64,000 bases of DNA, taken from assembly GCA_947625255.1 (NCBI GenBank), contig CANQNT010000007.1, positions 80,558 to 144,557 on the forward strand. Reading direction: 5' to 3'. Below the pieces are notes generated by a model. That model made no database searches. It was not told the origin of the DNA and worked only from the letters and a program-made list of their open reading frames with translations. This DNA comes from an uncultured Acetatifactor sp. Its GTDB lineage: Bacteria; Bacillota; Clostridia; Lachnospirales; Lachnospiraceae. This document shows, in pieces, positions 1 to 9,752 of the stretch. Position numbers and translations under genes: made by a program. Each line of letters begins with the position of its first letter. Position 1 is the stretch's first letter.

Positions 1-137
1 CTAATAGCACTTGGCTCATAGTCTCATACCCCCCCCCCGATAGATTTTTCAATCAACAGAAGAAGTGATTCTGTAGTACCAATAGCGCCGTAGTTAGGGC
101 AATCTCTAAAATCGCCGATTAATAAAATTTTCTTCAT
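1..137 (-). CDS. N-terminus of a polysaccharide pyruvyltransferase-like protein (runs off window); reading frame interrupted at a G10 tract
   Basis: Own translation of minus strand from ATG at 137: MKKILLIGDFRDCPNYGAIGTTESLLLLIEKSIGGGV-stop (TGA straight after the G10 tract). With G9 it reads ...SIGGGYETMSQVLL and stays open to the window edge. Confidence 0.5.
29..38 (-). repeat. Poly-G tract T1 (G10 on coding strand), OFF length
   Basis: + strand catacccccccccc-gatag; coding strand ATC-G10-TATGAGAC. Confidence 0.9.
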
Positions 138-157
138 CAAAACTACTCCTAATAAAA

Positions 158-1893
158 TTAGCTAGAAATCAAATTCTTTATTTTCAACCATGTAACACAT
201 TCCGCTAAATAAGGTATTTCCGAGAATGTGTTGCATTTCACACATCTTGCTCCTAGATCATGACAATCCTTAACTAATCTCTTTCGATTTTCCTTGTCTG
301 CCTCCTTTTTATCAAAAGGAATATAAGCGTGGTATAATTCTGCACAGCTTTGCAACATAGGAATCTTTTTTAACGAGGACTTAAATGTCTCATTTTGGTT
401 GACTTCAATAAGCTGCAGATTGTCCATGTCAATTTCTCGATTCTGCCTATGTGAATATATAGGCACGTTCAAGAGCTGTGGACATAACTGATATACTATA
501 TATAATGAACCATGTCCATTTATCTTTTCCGACATAGGTGTCGATGTTAATGAATCAAACACCTTCTTGTCAGCAAACATGTAGGCCGAGTACCTAAACA
601 AATTTGTAACATTGACATGGTCCAGATTCTCGTTTAAGACGAACCAATTGTAAGCTTTAGTACAGTCCTCTTCACTAAGCACTTCCTTTTCAATGCCAAG
701 CTCTTTTAACCTAAGTTTCCACTCTTCACTATATAAATGCAAGTAGTGGCTTGGATCAATGTGTTTATGAGCTAGAGAATTTGTATAGTTAATGTAAAAA
801 TCAACAAGCTTTTCTATAGATTGCACATATCCTCCCGGTCTTGAAAGACGATTTGCAACTTCACCACCTCCACCATACTCAACAAACTCTGGTAAGTCTG
901 CATTTGCAAGCATTTCATGGTATTTAACATTGCCGCCATGAAAGGCGAGCAACTCACCAAATACTGTAAAATCACTTTTTTTTCGAGACTCTATTGCCGT
1001 GACAAAATTCGGTTCGGTGCAATCAAAAGTTTTCAGGACAACCCCTAACAAGCTTGATAACTTTAAGCATGCTTCTGTATCCCCAGCGGCTGCAGGAATA
1101 GATTCATCCGCGCTTTCCCAGTTTAATATACTAAACTTTTTGTTGCCACAGGACGCCACATTAGCAGCTATCACACACCTAGAATCCAGTCCACCGGTAG
1201 CAAAAATGCCGACTGAGTCGAACGCTGAATATTTATTTACATTGAAGTCTATAGCATAAGCAACAGCTTTGGATAATCCATCGGATCTAGTAATATAACT
1301 ATTTGTTCCAATATCCTTTAATATTACATTGGCTGTACTACAATTGATTTCAAGTAACTGATGCGATAGCAATCTGTACACGCCGTTAAATGGCGTTTTA
1401 TTAAAAGGCAAGCAACGTGTGGCTATTTTTTGATATAGAAGCGTATCATCAACCGTTCCGTTAATTGTCTTTGCAATATGATATCCTTGTGGAGTAACAA
1501 TAAAACCATCCTTGCCAACATAATAATGAAGGTAATACGACTGCGTTTCGTCACAACACACATATATTGTATCTTTACATTTAATAATAAGAGCGAAAGA
1601 ACCTATGCAATTCCGACGAATAAGATTAATGTCTTGTTTACTATTGAAATCCTCATATATTTCCTTTAATGCGTTATACCCCCCCCACGCTTATAAACCA
1701 ATGTCCCACTTAAAGCTACATAGTCATCTTGGTAGCCATAGAAGTTAATATTATCAATTGCCAACTTGTGATATGTATATATATGAGTACATGAAACGTG
1801 TTTCTCGCCACATGTAGTAAATCCAGCTGTTAAGAGGCTGTTATGCAGGGTAGATGCCCACTTTATATTGTTAGTCAGAAAAAGCTTTCCCAT
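158..1893 (-). CDS. Asparagine-synthase-like protein, frame split at a G8 tract (phase-OFF or pseudogene); parts are ORFs 1666..1893 and 158..1561
   Basis: Upstream ORF MGKLFLTNN...GTLVYKRGGGITH-stop. Adding one G gives ...KRGGGYNALKEIYEDFNSKQDINLIRRNCIGSFALIIKCKDTIYVCCDETQSYYLHYYVGK..., which joins the downstream ORF in frame. That ORF carries the PP-loop-like GIFATGGLDSRCV and EYGGGGEVANRL. Confidence 0.75.
1679..1686 (-). repeat. Poly-G tract T2 (G8 on coding strand), OFF length
   Basis: Coding strand AAGCGT-G8-TATAACGCATTAA. Confidence 0.9.
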
Positions 1894-2969
1894 TATTTTA
1901 CTATCTCCTTAAGAGTTTCCAATTCCTTTTCTAAATCTGAGTACGATTTAATAACATTTACTGTGCGACTAAAGTTTGCGTTATACTTATCTATCAGGTC
2001 TATGCAGTATTTTGTCTTGCAGTAAGGCTTAAGAATTTCGCCAATGGTAAACGCAGGTATATTATAAAAAATTTTAGAAGTAACCAAACTCGTCGTATGC
2101 GCTCCAATAACAAAAGAAGGTCTTGGTTCCAAGCGAAACACAAGATTTTCAGAGCTTGGAGAATTCGCATTTAATATATCAAATCCATCATACTTGTCCT
2201 TCAGTGTTTCTCTAGGATGCAATCGGAAGTAAATAGAATACCCGCATCCCTCAACCGTACTAACAATATTGCTATAAATTATTCGTAGATCATCTGAGGA
2301 AAGATTACCTTCTTCCTCTAATGGGTTCGTAAAAATAATGCCATATTTTTCTTTTTGCACAGGAATTACATCACCATCTTGTGATTCCATGTATTCCTTG
2401 TAATAGTTTATAGCACTTAGATTTTCATTCATTGCTCCATATTTTCCTGTATATAGGGTGAATGATTCAACAGGAATTTTATATAGCCTTCTTATGAAAT
2501 TTTGCACTGTCTGTCTAATAACGAAATGAATCACAGCTTTCACTTCATGGGTATCGATGTATACAGACTTAGCCCATCTTAACATGCTAATATCATAGCA
2601 ACCAACGCCCTCATCAATAATAATAGCTTTCGGCTTTACATTGAATTTATCCTTAATCTTTTTGCAAAGAATAATATCTGCAAAGCAAGGGCTAATAACT
2701 ATAAACTCTGTGTTCAGCTTTTCTTTGCTTAAGGTTGAAATTATGGTATCGGTTCCAGCACCATATATGCATTCACATACGATTCCATTCGGGAAATTTA
2801 ACGTTTCTTTCTTAATCAAATATCCGTTTTTAGGGTGTTCATCTATAAATAAGATTCCCCTAATAGGCTTACAATTATATTCCTCGCGAAGCTTTAATAA
2901 ATATGATTTTATTCCTATCAAATGCCATGCTGTAATAGCAGTAGCTACGAAACCAATATCATTATCCAT
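1893..2969 (-). CDS. Putative GT52/polysialyltransferase-like glycosyltransferase
   Basis: 358 aa ORF; FIVISPCFADIILCKKIKDKF, AIIIDEGVGCYD, YFRLHPRE, FVIGAHTTSLVTSKIF pattern; locus context. Confidence 0.5.
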   Translation of the reverse strand: MDNDIGFVATAITAWHLIGIKSYLLKLREEYNCKPIRGILFIDEHPKNGYLIKKETLNFPNGIVCECIYGAGTDTIISTLSKEKLNTEFIVISPCFADIILCKKIKDKFNVKPKAIIIDEGVGCYDISMLRWAKSVYIDTHEVKAVIHFVIRQTVQNFIRRLYKIPVESFTLYTGKYGAMNENLSAINYYKEYMESQDGDVIPVQKEKYGIIFTNPLEEEGNLSSDDLRIIYSNIVSTVEGCGYSIYFRLHPRETLKDKYDGFDILNANSPSSENLVFRLEPRPSFVIGAHTTSLVTSKIFYNIPAFTIGEILKPYCKTKYCIDLIDKYNANFSRTVNVIKSYSDLEKELETLKEIVK

Positions 2970-2988
2970 TTCAAATTATCACCTCAAT

Positions 2989-4086
2989 CTAAACTAACCC
3001 TTTTGGTAATTCTTTTATTGTTCTTCTTCTATACAATCCGCTTCTAGCTAACCTAACATATCTAACAATCCTAAATACTAAATATTGCATTCTACCGCAA
3101 GAAGCTGCTTCTCCATATTTATTTCTAATCAATTTCTGTGCCTCTGGACTTTTCGAATCAAAAGCAAATCTTTTTAATATCGCTGGATTATATAAATTAG
3201 ATTCTTTCATGATATCAATTAAGTTCAGTTCGCTTCTGTAAAAGTCTAGCTGTACTTTAGGGTTGTTCGATGCACTATTGGTCATACGATACACTGAAAG
3301 CTCCTTATCAAAAAGTAAAACATTATGTTTCTCTGAAAAATCAACAAAGAAGACAAAATCAAAAGCATATGGGAAATTCGGATTGAAACCCTCAGAACAC
3401 ACTAAGGAATTTCGTTCAAATAACATACCGCATGTTGGTCCTCCAGCGAAACCATTGTAAAATGTTCTGTAACATTCATTTTTAGTGACTTTCTTCAGTA
3501 GCGGAGACCTACACCCAATACGTAGGACACGATTTATAATCTCCTTAATTAATTCTTTACGTGCAGACTTCAATCCAAATATACTATCCTTATTCGTAAG
3601 ATCGTAATAATAATAACGATTTGGGATAATACAATCAGCACCATTCATTTTGCCTGAATCCATCAGTCTTTCAATCGTAAGGAGATAATCTGTTAATAAC
3701 AAGTCATCATCCTGCAAGTAGCACACATATTTTCCTGCTGACAACAACGCACACCTATTCATATTGCCGCACATTCCAACATTTTGTTCATTTATATAAA
3801 TACGAACATCAATGTTGCTACACAATTCAATCAGTTCTTCGTACTTGTAATTCTGATCATTTGAAACAATAACAACTTCATAAGCAATATGCTTCGGCTT
3901 TTGTTGCATAAGGATACTTTTTATTGTCTCCTTTAAAAGATCCATTCTCTTATATGTAGGGATAACGATACTAAGATCGTAATTTCTATCATCTTTACAT
4001 GTACTATATTGCAAAACACTTTTCACATTTGCATCAAGCTCAAAATATCTCATTACTATTTGCTTCTCCATCATTGTCTTTTTCAA
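2989..4086 (-). CDS. GT2 family glycosyltransferase
   Basis: DLSIVIPTYKRMDLLKETIKSIL; CYLQDDDLLL (DXD-type). Confidence 0.85.
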   Translation of the reverse strand: MKKTMMEKQIVMRYFELDANVKSVLQYSTCKDDRNYDLSIVIPTYKRMDLLKETIKSILMQQKPKHIAYEVVIVSNDQNYKYEELIELCSNIDVRIYINEQNVGMCGNMNRCALLSAGKYVCYLQDDDLLLTDYLLTIERLMDSGKMNGADCIIPNRYYYYDLTNKDSIFGLKSARKELIKEIINRVLRIGCRSPLLKKVTKNECYRTFYNGFAGGPTCGMLFERNSLVCSEGFNPNFPYAFDFVFFVDFSEKHNVLLFDKELSVYRMTNSASNNPKVQLDFYRSELNLIDIMKESNLYNPAILKRFAFDSKSPEAQKLIRNKYGEAASCGRMQYLVFRIVRYVRLARSGLYRRRTIKELPKGLV

Positions 4087-5276
4087 AAAATAAAATTGTA
4101 TGGTACAACCCGATAACTACCACTCATAAAGAAATAATAGTAGAAGAAGAATATAATGTATGCATACATGAATATTTTGTAGGCATTATAAAATATATTT
4201 CCACCACTTGCTCCAACTGAGAATCTTATATTCATCGAAAAAATGCCATTTGAGCTATTTATGTTCTTTAATGCATATGGTACAACAATTATAATCATGT
4301 AGAGGAACACAAAACCAACCCGTTCTATCTCTGTGTTAGACCTGACACTGAGTGCGTTAATAATATATCCTACCAGAAACAGATTATACATATCATAAAT
4401 TTTAGGGTTATCTCGTATTGAATTATAAGCAAACCCGCAGGATAATATAAAAGGTGCGTATTTCAACAAGTATAAAACATAAGAACCCTCTTCTCCCCAT
4501 ATATTAAAATACCAGCGAAAAGATTCAATTCCCGTAATCGTTAATGCTAATTGCATGAAATTCCTATAATTTATAACTGCAACCAACACAGCTCCAAGAA
4601 TAATCCATTTGGTTTTTCTTTTTCGCATGAAGTAGCATAACGGAAGTGCCAAAAAACACATATATCCTGCGTTGTGCGCCATCACCGAAACTGCGGACCA
4701 AATAAAATATTTTGCATTATTAGAAATAATTCTCAGCAGTCTATGGGAACTTGATCCGTCTTCATCAATACTGCCTAAATCCATGAAGGAGATAGCATAC
4801 ATCCCTATCGTTATTCCTAGTGCCTGTCGAACAATGTTATAACTAACCAAATAATAGAGCGCGGTGTATAGAAAAATACTACCTGAAACATTCACAGTGT
4901 CTTTCATACGATCCAGTGTTAAAAACAGGAATAAGTATGTGAGAAAACCCATTACGAACAATAGCATTGAACCATTGCCACCCAGTATATACACCAACCT
5001 GCATATTAGAATATAAAGCAATCCATAGTTTTCCTTATCTTCACCCCAACCGGTGTTCCCCTGCTCACCAACATACGTAACTCCACTATAATACTGATTC
5101 CAATCAGCTCCAACCTGATACCTTGCTCCAGCGAAGAAAGCTAATATAAATATAACTGCAAAAATCAAAATCCCTTTGGTAACACGGTCTCGTTCCGAAG
5201 AGTACGCAATAGATGTCAAGGCGGTTGCTATACATATAATCGCTAAATATAAAATCAGTGTTCCTGCGTATCCCAT
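4083..5276 (-). CDS. EpsG-family membrane protein (Wzy-like polymerase)
   Basis: 397 aa multi-TM ORF with FFAGARYQVGADWNQYYSG, typical of EpsG. Confidence 0.8.
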   Translation of the reverse strand: MGYAGTLILYLAIICIATALTSIAYSSERDRVTKGILIFAVIFILAFFAGARYQVGADWNQYYSGVTYVGEQGNTGWGEDKENYGLLYILICRLVYILGGNGSMLLFVMGFLTYLFLFLTLDRMKDTVNVSGSIFLYTALYYLVSYNIVRQALGITIGMYAISFMDLGSIDEDGSSSHRLLRIISNNAKYFIWSAVSVMAHNAGYMCFLALPLCYFMRKRKTKWIILGAVLVAVINYRNFMQLALTITGIESFRWYFNIWGEEGSYVLYLLKYAPFILSCGFAYNSIRDNPKIYDMYNLFLVGYIINALSVRSNTEIERVGFVFLYMIIIVVPYALKNINSSNGIFSMNIRFSVGASGGNIFYNAYKIFMYAYIIFFFYYYFFMSGSYRVVPYNFIF

Positions 5277-5301
5277 ATTTTTCCTCTCGCCATTAAGAGT
5301 A

Positions 5302-5886
5302 TCACTTTACTAACTCTATATATTCCTTCAAACTCATCAGCTTCTTATCTTTCTCGCTGATGATCAGATTCTCAATGCCGCCAATGAGCTCAAACGGCCA
5401 TTCAATACCGATGTCCGGATCGTTATAAATGATTCCAGAGTCTCCTTCACCGTAGAACACTTCCGCACACTTGTAGCTGACCACAGAATCCTCGATGACA
5501 AGGTATCCGTGTCCGAAATATGCCGGAACCAAAAGCATCTCTGTGTTCTCCCCGGTCAGATGAAAACCTCTCCACTGCCCAAATGTCGGTGAATTCGGAC
5601 GCAGGTCAACTATTACATCGTAGACATGACCACTGATACAACGCACGAGCTTTGGCTGCTGTTTTACAAGCTGGAAGTGAGTCGCACGAATGACTCCGCG
5701 CTTAGAAATTGTATAAAACACTTCTTTCAACTCATGGTCGATGCCATTTGCCTTGAATGTATCAGCGTTATAGTCTTTAATCAAACCACCGCGCTCATCT
5801 GTAGCAAAGAACGGCTTTATATGATAAGCTCCTTTTAGGTCGAGCTCTTCAAACTCAAATTTCTGTACCATTGTCCTCTCCTCCAA
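5302..5886 (-). CDS. NDP-4-keto-6-deoxyhexose 3,5-epimerase (RfbC-like)
   Basis: RGVIRATHFQLVKQQPKLVRCISGHVYDVIVDLRPNSPTFGQW...PAYFGHGYLV. Confidence 0.85.
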   Translation of the reverse strand: MEERTMVQKFEFEELDLKGAYHIKPFFATDERGGLIKDYNADTFKANGIDHELKEVFYTISKRGVIRATHFQLVKQQPKLVRCISGHVYDVIVDLRPNSPTFGQWRGFHLTGENTEMLLVPAYFGHGYLVIEDSVVSYKCAEVFYGEGDSGIIYNDPDIGIEWPFELIGGIENLIISEKDKKLMSLKEYIELVK

Positions 5887-5890
5887 GTCA

Positions 5891-6802
5891 TCAAAGGCTT
5901 TTCAGCCATTCCATGGTCATTCTTGTACCCTGTGCAAAAGACACCTCCGGTTCAAATCCACAGTCCTCTTTTGTCGCAGTAATATCAAACGTACTAAGCG
6001 GCATATTGGTTCCTGTGAATGGAATATCACCAAACAACGGAATAGCATCTGGAGCGCACTCTTTCTGCATCTCCAGGATGAATTCCTTAAGTGGTCTTGC
6101 ATTACCGCTACCGATCATATACTCGCAGAAAGGCTTTCCGTTCTTGGCAATCAGGTAGAATGCCTTTGCTACATCGGAAACATAAACAAAATCATAATTC
6201 TGGGTTGCAGCCGTAAACTGCAACGGTTCCCCATTTATCACCTTACGCAGAGTTGTGTTGACGAAGCGAGGAGACAGTTCTCCAACGCCGTATGCATTTG
6301 TAATCATCGGCCACACAAGCTCAATTCCAACATCAACTGCAACCGACTTGCACATACAATGGGCGATATGTTTTCCCATCCCATAAATGTAGCCCATACC
6401 AGGACGGCTACCCTGCGCATGGATTGCAGCTTCAACCTCATATTCCATAATGCTGCCGGCGCACACAAATCTGGTGCATCCAAGTTCCTTAGCCGCTTTC
6501 ATACACTCAACCGTATTAAGGGCATTTTGCATCTGCAGGTTATAATCCACTCTTGCTGCACCGGCCGAACCAGCCCACGCAAAATGAATAAATGTATCAT
6601 AATAGTTATGCGGCACTTTCTTCAACATTGCCTCCGTGTCGGAGATATCGCACTGCATATATTTCAAATTATCCTGGGCTTTTAATCTCTTGGGTTCTTC
6701 CCCCATATCCAGAGCAAGTACCTCACACCCTTCGGAAATGAACTTCTCAACTGTATAGCTCCCTAAAAAACCATCTGCTCCGGTTATAATTACCTTTTCC
6801 AT
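5891..6802 (-). CDS. NAD(P)-dependent sugar epimerase/reductase (SDR), probable 4-ketoreductase
   Basis: N-terminal MEKVIITGADGFLGSYTVEKF Rossmann motif; YIYGMGKHIAH (YxxxK). Confidence 0.8.
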   Translation of the reverse strand: MEKVIITGADGFLGSYTVEKFISEGCEVLALDMGEEPKRLKAQDNLKYMQCDISDTEAMLKKVPHNYYDTFIHFAWAGSAGAARVDYNLQMQNALNTVECMKAAKELGCTRFVCAGSIMEYEVEAAIHAQGSRPGMGYIYGMGKHIAHCMCKSVAVDVGIELVWPMITNAYGVGELSPRFVNTTLRKVINGEPLQFTAATQNYDFVYVSDVAKAFYLIAKNGKPFCEYMIGSGNARPLKEFILEMQKECAPDAIPLFGDIPFTGTNMPLSTFDITATKEDCGFEPEVSFAQGTRMTMEWLKSL

Positions 6803-6837
6803 AGTAATCCTCCAATGTATTTAGGCTTCTATCATAA

Positions 6838-7446
6838 TCAAACATTTTCACCGCTAAACCACTTCTGTAACAAATCACCATATAGCGTTATATGTACTGG
6901 TAGCAGATCTGCCGGCATACGGTCAAACCACTTCAAATATCCAGCTGTGTGTTCATCAGCGTTCCCATTCTTGATAACGAAATGACTTGTCAGCTTCGCA
7001 CGGTATAGAAAAGATATATTATGCGAACGAGCCAGCTGATTTTCTAACCACGGTCTTTCCTGCTTATTGATTATTTCCCTTACCACGATAGGATTTTTGT
7101 CAAACTGAACTTCTACGCCCAATTCATTTTTAGCAGTTTTCTGTATCCTCGTTTCCAGGGATTCTTGCAAGCGTACACATCCGCCAGGGATGTGCCAGCC
7201 TTTACCGTGATATGGATCATCTCGCCACGTAAGAAGCACTCTGCGGTCTGCATCCGTTATAAACAAATCAATATTCACTAACGGCATAAGAGAACTTGCC
7301 AGTATAAACAATGATTCAGGAAGTCCTTCACAAGGATTTATGCTTTCCTGTCGCATTACTTCATACAAATTTTTTACCGTATCATCTATTCGTTTATTAT
7401 CCTTGCTCACTTCGTCAGAAACTCCGCTATCTGCTTGTCCATACAC
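6838..7446 (-). CDS. NUDIX hydrolase, GDP-mannose mannosyl hydrolase-like
   Basis: GWHIPGGCVRLQESLETRIQKTAKNELGV resembles the modified Nudix box of Gmm proteins. ORF start overlaps the upstream gene, so the true start may be internal. Confidence 0.7.
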   Translation of the reverse strand: MYGQADSGVSDEVSKDNKRIDDTVKNLYEVMRQESINPCEGLPESLFILASSLMPLVNIDLFITDADRRVLLTWRDDPYHGKGWHIPGGCVRLQESLETRIQKTAKNELGVEVQFDKNPIVVREIINKQERPWLENQLARSHNISFLYRAKLTSHFVIKNGNADEHTAGYLKWFDRMPADLLPVHITLYGDLLQKWFSGENV

Positions 7447-8459
7447 GCTCTGACATCACCACCCGACATCCAGCACTTACTCCACTCCACAACTTTTTCA
7501 ATCGCAGTATCAAGATTCCAGTGTGGCTTCCAGCCGAATATGGCTTTCAGCTTCGAACAATCTAACTTCAAAAAATTCGCCTCGTGCGGACCGCCGTCAT
7601 AACGATCAACCCACTTCATGCCTTCGCCCCATTTACTGACGAACAAATCAACCAGGGTTCCTGTCTGGAAACAGTCCACATCATCCGGTCCAACGTTGTA
7701 CCAACCAGCCACACTGCCATTTTCATACTGCTCCGCTGCAATCATCAGGTAAGCATAGAGCGGCTCAAGCACATGCTGGTATGGGCGTGTTGAGTAGGGA
7801 TTGCGAACAATAATATCTTCGTGCTTTTGAGCCGCACGGATGCAGTCGGGGATAATTCTGTCGTGAGCAAAATCACCACCACCGATTACATTACCGGCTC
7901 TGGCTGTGGATATCGCCACATGACCATCTGGGAAGAAACTATTCTTATATGAGTGAGTCACAAGTTCCGAACATGATTTTGAATTGGAGTAAGGATCATA
8001 TCCATCCAACTCTTCATTCTCTCTATATCCCCATGCCCATTCTTTATTGAGGTAGACCTTATCAGTGGTCACGTTCAGAAAAGACTTCACACAGCTGCTG
8101 TTGCGCACACATTCCAGAATATTGACTGTTCCCATAACATTAGTTTCATATGTATATGCAGGATCTTTATAGCTGTCCCTTACAATCGGTTGAGCTGCAA
8201 GGTGCAAAACAACCTCCGGCTGAGCATCATCAAAAGCGGCCTTGAGTGCTTTATAGTCCCTTACGTCACCAATGATAGAGTGAATATCTGAAGCAATGTC
8301 AGCAATTTCAAATAAAGAAGGTTCTGTCGGAGGATTCAATGAATATCCCGTTACCTCTGCTCCTGCGTTCACGAGCATTTTGCAAAGCCAGGAACCTTTG
8401 AATCCGGTGTGTCCGGTAACAAATACTTTTTTGCCTTTATAAAATGATATGTCGAACAT
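7407..8459 (-). CDS. rfbG: CDP-glucose 4,6-dehydratase
   Basis: KKVFVTGHTGFKGSWLCKML...AAQPIVRDSYKDPAYTYETNVMGTVNILE; next to rfbF. Confidence 0.93.
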   Translation of the reverse strand: MFDISFYKGKKVFVTGHTGFKGSWLCKMLVNAGAEVTGYSLNPPTEPSLFEIADIASDIHSIIGDVRDYKALKAAFDDAQPEVVLHLAAQPIVRDSYKDPAYTYETNVMGTVNILECVRNSSCVKSFLNVTTDKVYLNKEWAWGYRENEELDGYDPYSNSKSCSELVTHSYKNSFFPDGHVAISTARAGNVIGGGDFAHDRIIPDCIRAAQKHEDIIVRNPYSTRPYQHVLEPLYAYLMIAAEQYENGSVAGWYNVGPDDVDCFQTGTLVDLFVSKWGEGMKWVDRYDGGPHEANFLKLDCSKLKAIFGWKPHWNLDTAIEKVVEWSKCWMSGGDVRACMDKQIAEFLTK

Positions 8460-8462
8460 GGA

Positions 8463-9245
8463 TTAGTCCTCCCACAGCTTCCACGGTGCTTTTCCGCTGT
8501 CCCACAGCTTCTCAAGCTGCTGCTTCTCTCTGAGTGTATCCATACACTGCCAATAGCCTTTATGCGTGTAAGCAGCCAGTTCACTCTTGCCCACTAATCC
8601 ATTCAGTGGCTCTTTTTCAAATACTGTGGTGTCACCAGAAATATAATCAAACAATGCCGATTCGAAGACAAAAAATCCTATATTGATAAGGTCGCCATCA
8701 AAATCAGATTTTTCTCTGAATGACCCAACTAACCCATCATTTTCAACTTCAACAACGCCTTTATTCTGCCCGAAATTATAGACAGAAACCGTTCCTATCT
8801 TTCCGGAAGCCTTGTGATATTCGAGCAGCTTTTTTATATCCACATCTCCAACCGCATCACCATATGTGAGCATGAATGTCTCATCACCCACATAATCTTT
8901 GATACGCTTTACCCGTCCACCAGTCTGAGTGTTAAGTCCAGTATCTACAATTGTTACTTTCCACGGCTCAACATGTTTATTATGTACAATCATCTCGTTG
9001 CCACCATTTGTATAATCAAATGTGATATCCGACGTATGCAAAAAGTAATCGGCAAACCACTCCTTAATGACATGCTGCTTGTAACCCGCACAAATAATGA
9101 ACTCATTGAATCCATAGTACGAATATATTTTCATGATGTGCCAGAGAATAGGCATACCGCCAATTTCTATCATTGGCTTCGGTTTATATGCTGATTCCTC
9201 AGAAATTCGGGTTCCAAATCCACCCGCAAGAATAACTACTTTCAT
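8463..9245 (-). CDS. rfbF: Glucose-1-phosphate cytidylyltransferase
   Basis: MKVVILAGGFGTRISEESAYKPKPMIEIGGMPILWHIMKIYS...MLTYGDAVGDVDI. Confidence 0.95.
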   Translation of the reverse strand: MKVVILAGGFGTRISEESAYKPKPMIEIGGMPILWHIMKIYSYYGFNEFIICAGYKQHVIKEWFADYFLHTSDITFDYTNGGNEMIVHNKHVEPWKVTIVDTGLNTQTGGRVKRIKDYVGDETFMLTYGDAVGDVDIKKLLEYHKASGKIGTVSVYNFGQNKGVVEVENDGLVGSFREKSDFDGDLINIGFFVFESALFDYISGDTTVFEKEPLNGLVGKSELAAYTHKGYWQCMDTLREKQQLEKLWDSGKAPWKLWED

Positions 9246-9694
9246 TATTCTCCCTCCTCAATGTGACCTATGAGTTTTGCTGGTACCCCCCCCCAGATCT
9301 CTCCAGGACCCGTTGAATTTAACAAAACTGCATTTGCCGCAATGACAGATTTTCTTCCAACAACAAGTCTCCCCTCATTGCATAAAATTTTAGCTCCAGC
9401 ACAAAGAACTGCACCATCCTCAATAATGCACCCCTCGCACTTCTTCTTGTCAGGTTCACTGTATACCCTGCCAATTCCAATTGTTACTCCTTGAAATATT
9501 CGTACATTATCTCCAATGATAGAAGATTGATGAATCGCTCCGCCGACCATATTGTGTATAAATTCAACGTTATTCCCTAGCGTAACTGTTGTCGGGATAT
9601 CACAGCCAAGCAATAGATTGATCCGCTTTGCAACATGTTTAATTATTGGAATTTTATAAAGCTTTGTCATATTTGTTACGCTTATAATCATCAA
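9245..9694 (-). CDS. Serine O-acetyltransferase-like (left-handed beta-helix)
   Basis: GAIHQSSIIGDNVRIFQGVTIGIG...GAVLCAGAKILC...GEIWGGVPAKLI hexapeptide repeats. Confidence 0.8.
   Translation of the reverse strand: MMIISVTNMTKLYKIPIIKHVAKRINLLLGCDIPTTVTLGNNVEFIHNMVGGAIHQSSIIGDNVRIFQGVTIGIGRVYSEPDKKKCEGCIIEDGAVLCAGAKILCNEGRLVVGRKSVIAANAVLLNSTGPGEIWGGVPAKLIGHIEEGE
9286..9294 (-). repeat. Poly-G tract T3 (G9 on coding strand), in frame
   Basis: Coding strand ATC-T-G9-TACCAGCA, i.e. TGG GGG GGG GTA CCA (WGGVP). Confidence 0.9.
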
Positions 9695-9752
9695 ATTCTC
9701 CTTAGATTGTCATCTAATAATATTTCAATACAAACGTGCTACAAATAGCGCT

